A model generated the notes under the pieces. The model saw nothing but the letters and a program-made list of their open reading frames with translations, did no database searches and was not told the origin of the DNA. DNA of 64,000 nucleotides from Burkholderia seminalis DSM 23518 (GTDB lineage Bacteria; Pseudomonadota; Gammaproteobacteria; Burkholderiales; Burkholderiaceae): assembly GCF_902832885.1 (NCBI RefSeq), contig NZ_CADFDK010000001.1:310001-374000 (forward strand). The letters are read 5' to 3'. Numbering within the stretch: position 1 is the stretch's first letter; every line of letters starts with the position of its first letter. The translations under genes were made by a program, and so were the position numbers. Positions 59,185 to 64,000 of this stretch are shown piece by piece.

Positions 59185-59634
59185 TCAATGCGTGACGGGC
59201 GGGACGGGCGGCTTGATCGGCGGGCGGCGCAGCGCGCGGCGGATCAGCGCGATCACGACCCCGCATGCGAACAGGAACGCGGCCGGGACGACCCAGTAGC
59301 CGACGAACGCATGCCACAGGTAGCCGGCGAGCGTATTGCGGCGCACCACGTATTCGTCGCGGGCCGCCTGCTGGCGCGGCGCGTTGGCGGCCAGCACGTC
59401 GGCCGGGCAGCCGGCCGCGCGCGCCTCGTCAGGATCCCCGTGGCACTTCGCGGCGGCACCGGCGGCTTGCTGGGCTTCAGTGAGCTGCCAGGTGGTCAGC
59501 GCGAGCTGCAGGTCCGCCTTGTTGTAGGCCATTTCCTCGCGGATCTCGCGCACGGCGACGATCGCGACGGGCACGGCCCAGAACACGATCACGATCAGCC
59601 AGCGGCGGAACCAGCGGTGTTGTCTCCATGCCAT
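59185..59634 (-). CDS. Hypothetical two-helix membrane protein
   Basis: Protein of 149 residues with no recognised family. There are two membrane helices, at about 11-28 (WLIVIVFWAVPVAIVAV) and 108-130 (VGYWVVPAAFLFACGVVIAL). Between them is a loop of about 80 residues with two Cys (AAKCHGDPDEARAAGCPAD) that could form a disulfide in the periplasm. A proline-rich tail (RRPPIKPPVPPVTH) closes it. Position and codon use look like real coding sequence. It stands alone. Confidence 0.72.
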   Translation of the reverse strand: MAWRQHRWFRRWLIVIVFWAVPVAIVAVREIREEMAYNKADLQLALTTWQLTEAQQAAGAAAKCHGDPDEARAAGCPADVLAANAPRQQAARDEYVVRRNTLAGYLWHAFVGYWVVPAAFLFACGVVIALIRRALRRPPIKPPVPPVTH

Positions 59635-59851
59635 CCAAGCCTCCGTTTGACGCGCGTGCGCGTCCGTCTCGAGGGCGGCCCGATGGCGCTTCTTGTACTT
59701 GGGTGGGCCGCGTTGCAGCCATCATAGAAGAAAACGCGGCGAATTGCCGCACCATGTGGCGGTGCCGGGCCGGCGGGCCGGAAAAGCGGGGCGGGAAGGG
59801 GGAGGACGGAGGGGAAACGCGCGTGTCGATGCGCGTGCAACGAAAACGAAA

Positions 59852-59884
59852 AATGCCGCGCCCGCCGGAGCGGTGCGCGGCATT
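59852..59884 (-). terminator. Terminator of psiF
   Basis: AATGCCGCGC / GCGCGGCATT forms a 10-bp stem 20 bases after the psiF stop. Read on the minus strand it is followed by TTTTTCGTTTTCG. Confidence 0.75.
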
Positions 59885-59904
59885 CGATACGGGAGCGCCG
59901 GAAC

Positions 59905-60195
59905 TCAGGCGGCCGGCTGATTGCTCAGGCAGCTCTTCATGAACGCCTTGCGATCGTCGCCCTTCTTGCCGGTGGCCTGCGTGTTGCACGCCTTCATCTT
60001 TTCCTGCTGCGTCATCGCCTTCGCGGGCTTCGCCGACAGGCAGTCCTTCATGAACGCCTTGCGTTCGTCGCCCGTCTTGCCGGCTGCCTGGGTGTTGCAG
60101 GCCTTCATCTTGTCCTGCTGGCTGTTCGCCGCGAATGCGGGGGAAGCCAGCATGCCGCCGAGCAGCACTGCGGCTACGAGCGATTGGATTTTCAT
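59905..60195 (-). CDS. psiF: PsiF-repeat protein (phosphate-starvation family)
   Basis: Small exported protein of 96 residues. The signal peptide ends near PAFAAN, followed by two PsiF repeats: KMKACNTQAAGKTGDERKAF then MKDCLS, and KMKACNTQATGKKGDDRKAF then MKSCLS. The two Cys per repeat could make a helical hairpin with a disulfide. PsiF in E. coli is induced by phosphate limitation; the function is unknown. The start at 60195 is preceded by GGGAGTGTCGA. A clear Pho box was not found upstream. Confidence 0.88.
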   Translation of the reverse strand: MKIQSLVAAVLLGGMLASPAFAANSQQDKMKACNTQAAGKTGDERKAFMKDCLSAKPAKAMTQQEKMKACNTQATGKKGDDRKAFMKSCLSNQPAA

Positions 60196-60453
60196 TTCGA
60201 CACTCCCATGGGGTGAATTGCGTGTTATCGACGCCGTCACGAAGCACGCCGCGTTGCGGATAGGGCCGCATCGCGCCGTGCGCTCCGATTATGGCAAATC
60301 CATGTGAAAACACCACAACGGCACTTTCTATAACGTTGCGGACGCCACGGCCGTTGACCGCGCATGCGACCGGGCGATCGGGACAAACCATGACGCGTGG
60401 CCGCCGGCATCGGCCGCCGCGCCGGAACCTGCCGGATCCCGGCCGCGAGCCAT

Positions 60454-60459
60454 TACAAT
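60454..60459 (+). promoter_or_regulatory. -10 element immediately before asparaginase
   Basis: TACAAT ends 7 bases before the ATG at 60467. If used, transcription would begin at or next to the A of the start codon, giving a leaderless mRNA. No ribosome binding site is present between. Confidence 0.4.
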
Positions 60460-60466
60460 CGCGGCC

Positions 60467-61489
60467 ATGAATACTCCGAATCCCGCATCCCCTTCGTCCG
60501 CGGCGGCGCTGCCGCGCATCGCCATGCTCGCTACCGGCGGCACGATCGCCGGCGCCGCGCCCGACGCGGCCAGCACGGCCGGCTACCAGGCCGGCGCGCT
60601 CGGTGTCAATTTCCTGGTCGACGCGGTACCGGCGCTCGCGTCGGTCGCGCGTATCGACGCCGAGCAGATCGCCAGCATCGACAGCAAGGATCTCGCGCTG
60701 CCGCTGTGGAACACGCTTGCCGCGCGGATCGACGCGCTGATGGCCGATCCGGCGATCGACGGCATCGTGATCACGCACGGCACCGATACGCTCGAGGAAA
60801 CCGCGTACGCGCTGCATCTGGTCGTGACGGGCGAGAAGCCGGTCGTGCTGACGGCCGCGATGCGGCCGGCGACCGCGCTGTCGTCCGACGGCCCGCTCAA
60901 CCTGCTGAACGCGGTGACGGTGGCCGGCCATCCGGCCGCGCGCGGGCAAGGCGTGCTGGTCGCGTTCAACAACCGGATCCACGCCGCGCGCGACGTCGTG
61001 AAGACGAGCACCTATGCGGTCGACGCCTTCCAGTCGCCGGAACTGGGCGCACTCGGCTGGGTGCAGGACGGCCGCGTCGAATTCGCGCGCCGTGTCACGC
61101 GTTCGCGCGACTCGCAGCTGGCGATCGCCGCGGCGTGGCCGCCCGTCGAAGTCGTCGCGAGCTATGCGGGCGTCACGCGCACGGCCGTCGACGCGCTCGT
61201 GGCTGCCGGCGTGCGCGGCTTCGTCGTCGCGGGCACCGGCAACGGGTCGATCCATGCGACGCTGCAGGCGGCGCTCGCCGATGCGGTGAAGGCCGGCGTG
61301 GCGGTGGTCCGTGCGTCGCGCGTCGGGTCGGGGCATGTGATGCGCAACGGCGCCGCGAGCGACGATGCGCTCGGTTTCGTCAGCGCGGGCTCGCTGAATC
61401 CGTTCAAGGCACGCGTGCTGCTGATGCTCGCACTCGCGAACGGCATTGTCGGTCGCGACGCGCTGCAGCGCGCATTCGACACGCTGTAA
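60467..61489 (+). CDS. L-asparaginase
   Basis: Hydrolyses asparagine to aspartate and ammonia. Length 340 residues. Active-site segments are ALPRIAMLATGGTIAGAA with the first Thr and DGIVITHGTDTLEETAYAL with Thr-Asp of the second. No signal peptide is seen, so a cytoplasmic enzyme is likely despite resemblance to type II. MRPATALSSDGPLNLLNAV and the C-terminal VSAGSLNPFKARVLL are further family blocks. The ATG at 60467 has no ribosome binding site. A strong terminator follows. Divergent from psiF. Confidence 0.92.
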   Translation: MNTPNPASPSSAAALPRIAMLATGGTIAGAAPDAASTAGYQAGALGVNFLVDAVPALASVARIDAEQIASIDSKDLALPLWNTLAARIDALMADPAIDGIVITHGTDTLEETAYALHLVVTGEKPVVLTAAMRPATALSSDGPLNLLNAVTVAGHPAARGQGVLVAFNNRIHAARDVVKTSTYAVDAFQSPELGALGWVQDGRVEFARRVTRSRDSQLAIAAAWPPVEVVASYAGVTRTAVDALVAAGVRGFVVAGTGNGSIHATLQAALADAVKAGVAVVRASRVGSGHVMRNGAASDDALGFVSAGSLNPFKARVLLMLALANGIVGRDALQRAFDTL

Positions 61490-61526
61490 CGGCGACAGGC
61501 CGGTCGGGCGGCGCGCGGCGCCCATG

Positions 61527-61556
61527 AAAAAGGCAGGCCATCGGCCTGCCTTTTTT
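61527..61556. terminator. Bidirectional terminator asparaginase / BON-LysM
   Basis: AAAAAGGCAGGCC / GGCCTGCCTTTTT is a 13-bp stem with loop ATC, between the convergent stops. Confidence 0.88.
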
Positions 61557-61577
61557 GCATCAGTCCGGCAAGTTTGC

Positions 61578-62048
61578 TCAGGACTGCGGCGGAATCACGA
61601 GCTTCTGGCCCGGGTAGATCCGGTCCGGGCTCGACAGCATCGGCTTGTTCGCTTCGAAGATCGCCGGATACTTGTTCGCGTCGCCATACACTTCCTTGGC
61701 GATCGCCGACAGCGTGTCGCCCGGCTTCACGTCGTGATACTGCACTTCGGGATCGTCCGGCTGCAGATCGTCGTCGTTGACGCCCGCGACGCCTTGCACG
61801 TTGCCGGCCGCGACCTTGACCTTCGCCTTCGTGTCGAGGTCGGCGACGCTGCCCGACAGCGTGACGGTGCGCGATGCGCCGTCGAACGCGACGGTCAGGT
61901 TCGACGTGTCGAGCCCTTGCGAGTTGATGTAATTCTTGATCGCATCGGCCGCGGTCTGGTTTGCGGCATTCGGATCTTCCGCTGCTTGCGCATCGGCATG
62001 ACCCAGCAGTTTTTCACCCGCCTCTTTGATAAACGAAAGAAGACCCAT
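61578..62048 (-). CDS. BON-LysM domain protein (Kbp/YgaU type)
   Basis: Protein of 156 residues, like E. coli Kbp, a cytoplasmic potassium-binding protein. N-terminal MGLLSFIKEAGEKLLG is the family start. A BON domain (about 30-95) contains LTVAFDGASRTVTLSGSVAD. A LysM domain (about 104-153) contains YHDVKPGDTLSAIAKEVYGD and IYPGQKLVIPP. No signal peptide. The ATG at 62048 is preceded by GGAGTGCAGCG; further in-frame ATGs upstream are not family-like. Confidence 0.92.
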   Translation of the reverse strand: MGLLSFIKEAGEKLLGHADAQAAEDPNAANQTAADAIKNYINSQGLDTSNLTVAFDGASRTVTLSGSVADLDTKAKVKVAAGNVQGVAGVNDDDLQPDDPEVQYHDVKPGDTLSAIAKEVYGDANKYPAIFEANKPMLSSPDRIYPGQKLVIPPQS

Positions 62049-62228
62049 CGCTGCACTCCTTAGGTGGTTGAACAGAAAACGCGCCATGAAGTGGCGAAAA
62101 AACACCGCGCTGGGCGCATTCACGAACGTGAACGCAAGCGCGGCGGTTTTCTCGAAAGGCGTGGCGAAAGTGTAGGCGTTCAGCGCGACGATTGCATGAA
62201 AAATCGCGCGCTCGAACGTAAAGAAATG
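62049..62228. other. Leader/intergenic of BON-LysM gene
   Basis: The left part of the 457-base gap before glxR. It should hold the promoter of the minus-strand BON-LysM gene, but no clear -35/-10 pair was found. Confidence 0.4.
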
Positions 62229-62351
62229 TAATACGCGAAATCCGACAGGCGGACACCCGACGACGACGTCTGACCGACCAAGGCTTCCCCGGCGCCGCCG
62301 GGTGCCGCTGCGGACCCCACCACGCCGCTCTCAGCCCAGAGCGGCGTTTTT
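62229..62351 (+). ncRNA. Candidate small RNA (about 110 nt)
   Basis: A Rho-independent terminator on the plus strand (CGCCGCTCT 62323-62331, loop CAGCCC, AGAGCGGCG 62338-62346, then T5) has no gene upstream of it on that strand. A possible -10 (TAATAC, 62229-62234) lies about 120 bases before its end, giving a start near 62240. The interval also contains the hairpin CCCGGC-GCC-GCCGGG. No ribosome binding site or ORF is evident. The -35 is weak, so the 5' end is a guess. Confidence 0.38.
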
Positions 62352-62505
62352 CGCCCCGTCCCGCACGCCGTTGGCGATGCAGGGCGGGGCGCCCCACCGT
62401 GATGCGCGCGTGTCCGCGCATCGATGCGACCGGCCGCGGCCGGTTCGCGCATGTCTGTCGCGCGCCTCCGCCATTGCAGCGGAAACGCGCGGTGCGGCAG
62501 TCGCG

Positions 62506-63399
62506 TTACGCGGCCGGCGTCTGGCCGATCTCGAAGTTCGACATGATCTCGAGCGCGCGTACGAGTGCCGAGTGATCCCATGCCTTGCCGCCGTGCGATG
62601 CGCACACGCTGAACAGCTGCTGCGCGCTGGCCGTATGCGGCAGCGCGAGGCCGAGCTTGCGTGCGCCGTCGAGCGCGAGGTTCAGGTCCTTCTGATGCAG
62701 CTCGATGCGGAAGCCCGGATCGAACGTGCGCTTCGTCATCCGCGCGCCGTGCACTTCGAGGATGCGCGACGCGGCGAAGCCGCCCATCAGCGCCTGGCGA
62801 ACGCGCTCCGGATCGGCGCCCGAGCGCGCGGCGAACAGGAGCGCTTCGCCGACGGCCTCGATGTTCAGCGCGACGATGATCTGGTTCGCGACCTTGCAGG
62901 TCTGGCCGGCGCCGTTGTCGCCGACGAGCGTGATGTTCTTGCCCATCTTCTCGAACAGCGGCTTCGCGCGCTCGAACGCCTTCTCCGGGCCGCCGACCAT
63001 GATCGTCAGCGTCGCTTCGCGGGCGCCGACCTCGCCGCCGGACACCGGTGCGTCGAGGTAGTCGCAACCGAGCGCGTTGATCTGCTTCGCGAAAGCCTGC
63101 GTGTCGAGCGGCGAAATCGAGCTCATGTCGATCACGAGCTTGCCGGCCGTCAGACCCTTCGCGACGCCGTCGTCGGCGAACAGCACGTTACGCACGTCCG
63201 GCGTATCCGGCACCATCGAGATGATGATGTCGGCGTGCTGCGCGACTTCGGTCGAGTTCGCGACGACCTTCGCGCTCGCGCGCAGATCGTCCGGGATCGG
63301 GAACGCGCCGTTCACGACGAGCTGGTGGTCGCCCTTGAGCAGGTTGCGCGCCATGTGCGCGCCCATGATGCCGAGGCCGATGAAACCGATGGTTGCCAT
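62506..63399 (-). CDS. glxR: 2-hydroxy-3-oxopropionate reductase
   Basis: Tartronate semialdehyde reductase, making D-glycerate in the glyoxylate carboligase route. Length 297 residues of the beta-hydroxyacid dehydrogenase family. NAD-binding start ATIGFIGLGIMGAHMARNLL; substrate motif DAPVSGGEVGAREATLTIMV; catalytic Lys in GAGQTCKVANQIIVALN near residue 170; C-terminal LHQKDLNLALDGARKLGLAL. The ATG at 63399 follows TAGGAGACTTTCAC. The hydroxypyruvate isomerase gene lies 41 bases upstream on the same strand, so both belong to one operon. Confidence 0.94.
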   Translation of the reverse strand: MATIGFIGLGIMGAHMARNLLKGDHQLVVNGAFPIPDDLRASAKVVANSTEVAQHADIIISMVPDTPDVRNVLFADDGVAKGLTAGKLVIDMSSISPLDTQAFAKQINALGCDYLDAPVSGGEVGAREATLTIMVGGPEKAFERAKPLFEKMGKNITLVGDNGAGQTCKVANQIIVALNIEAVGEALLFAARSGADPERVRQALMGGFAASRILEVHGARMTKRTFDPGFRIELHQKDLNLALDGARKLGLALPHTASAQQLFSVCASHGGKAWDHSALVRALEIMSNFEIGQTPAA

Positions 63400-63440
63400 G
63401 TGAAAGTCTCCTATTGGGCGGATGACGGGAAGGGGACGAC

Positions 63441-64000
63441 TCAGGCGGCGCGACGCGCCGAGCCCGGTGCGCAGCCGGCGACGCTTTGCAGCCAGCCGAG
63501 GCCTTCCGTCGTGGTGGTGCGGGGCTTGTATTCGCAGCCGACGTAGCCGGCATAACCGAGCCGGTCGAGCAGCGCGAACAGGAACGCGTAGTTGATCTCG
63601 CCCGTGCCCGGCTCGTTGCGGCCCGGGTTGTCCGCGAGCTGGACGTGGCCGATCGACGCGAGGTTGCGTTCGATCGTCGCGGCCAGTTCGCCTTCCATGC
63701 GCTGCATGTGATAGATGTCGTACTGCAGGAACAGGTTGTCCGAGCCGACCGCGCGAATCACGTCGAGGCCTTCCGACGAACGGTTCAGCGCGAAGCCCGG
63801 AATGTCGAAGCTGTTGCACGGCTCGACGAGCAGGCGAATGCCTGCGCGCTTCAGCGCGTCGGCCGCGAAGCGCAGGTTGTCGACGATCGTGACGAACGTC
63901 TTGTCGCGCGCGGTGCTTGCCGACGGAATGCCGACGAGGCAGTTCAGCTGCGGCACCTTCAGCGCCTTCGCGTACTCGATCGCACGGCCGACACCCTCCT
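63441..64000 (-). CDS. hyi: Hydroxypyruvate isomerase (5' end outside window)
   Basis: TIM-barrel isomerase that interconverts hydroxypyruvate and tartronate semialdehyde. About 186 C-terminal residues are present of an expected 260 or so. Visible family blocks are RLLVEPCNSFDIPGFALN with the metal-binding Glu, LFLQYDIYHMQRMEGELAAT, IGHVQLADNPGRNEPGTGEI and GYVGCEYKPRTTTTEGLGWL. It is directly upstream of glxR; a glyoxylate carboligase gene (gcl) would be expected beyond the right edge. The start codon is not in the window. Confidence 0.92.
   Translation of the reverse strand, partial: EGVGRAIEYAKALKVPQLNCLVGIPSASTARDKTFVTIVDNLRFAADALKRAGIRLLVEPCNSFDIPGFALNRSSEGLDVIRAVGSDNLFLQYDIYHMQRMEGELAATIERNLASIGHVQLADNPGRNEPGTGEINYAFLFALLDRLGYAGYVGCEYKPRTTTTEGLGWLQSVAGCAPGSARRAA

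Noticed and set aside
59905-60120. Tandem repeat in psiF DNA as a mobile or CRISPR-like repeat
   Set aside because: Both copies are in frame and encode the two PsiF domains, so they reflect domain duplication.

Overview
The window looks like chromosomal DNA of a high-GC betaproteobacterium, most likely Burkholderia and probably of the cepacia-complex type. This is judged from the very GC-rich third codon positions, the OmpC-type porin, the tig-clpP-clpX-lon and mltG-tmk-holB-tatD orders, and the many Burkholderia-style housekeeping neighbours. Species cannot be fixed by reading alone. Almost the whole window is dense core genome. No CRISPR array, intact insertion sequence, prophage or plasmid module was seen.

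Left part (1-7 kb): a porin and an MFS transporter on the minus strand, opposed by a LuxR-type regulator; a PanE-like reductase behind a near-perfect operator-like palindrome; a MarR regulator; and glycerate kinase. Proteostasis block (7-13.2 kb): trigger factor, ClpP, ClpX and Lon, with a possible heat-shock promoter before lon. Two tRNA genes (Val-TAC, Asp-GTC) follow, then a DUF1254-type lipoprotein, PpiD, a TesA-like esterase whose start codon overlaps that of a divergent ABC ATPase, Pgi, the NAD(P)HX repair enzyme, a D-amino-acid dehydrogenase-like flavoprotein and PurL (24.2-28.3 kb).

Middle (28-42.7 kb): a minus-strand run of PpiC-type isomerase, BolA, YciB, MsrB and SelO; a plus-strand fatty-acid degradation cluster (acyl-CoA ligase, fused hydratase/dehydrogenase, nicotinamidase, thiolase); a membrane diguanylate cyclase with its own good promoter; and a large lipoprotein with a glycosidase-like motif. 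From about 42.7 to 45.1 kb the base composition changes. This patch holds an orphan histidine kinase and, just behind it, a decayed fragment of an IS3-family transposase, and is the best candidate for transferred DNA here.

Right part (45-64 kb): small stress, thioesterase and esterase genes; NRDE and YgfZ proteins; the mltG-tmk-holB-tatD-ankyrin run; a Rap1a-like protein; MscS; an OLD-like AAA ATPase; a glycosyltransferase; a SYLF lipoprotein; PsiF; asparaginase; a BON-LysM protein; and the glxR-hyi end of a glyoxylate-to-glycerate operon that leaves the window. Between the BON-LysM gene and glxR lies a plus-strand terminator with no gene to serve, which suggests a small RNA of roughly 110 nt.

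No clearly new multi-gene system was found. The most useful leads are the small-RNA candidate, the kinase/IS3-remnant patch, the structured porin leader, the operator palindrome before the PanE-like gene, and the overlapping divergent starts.
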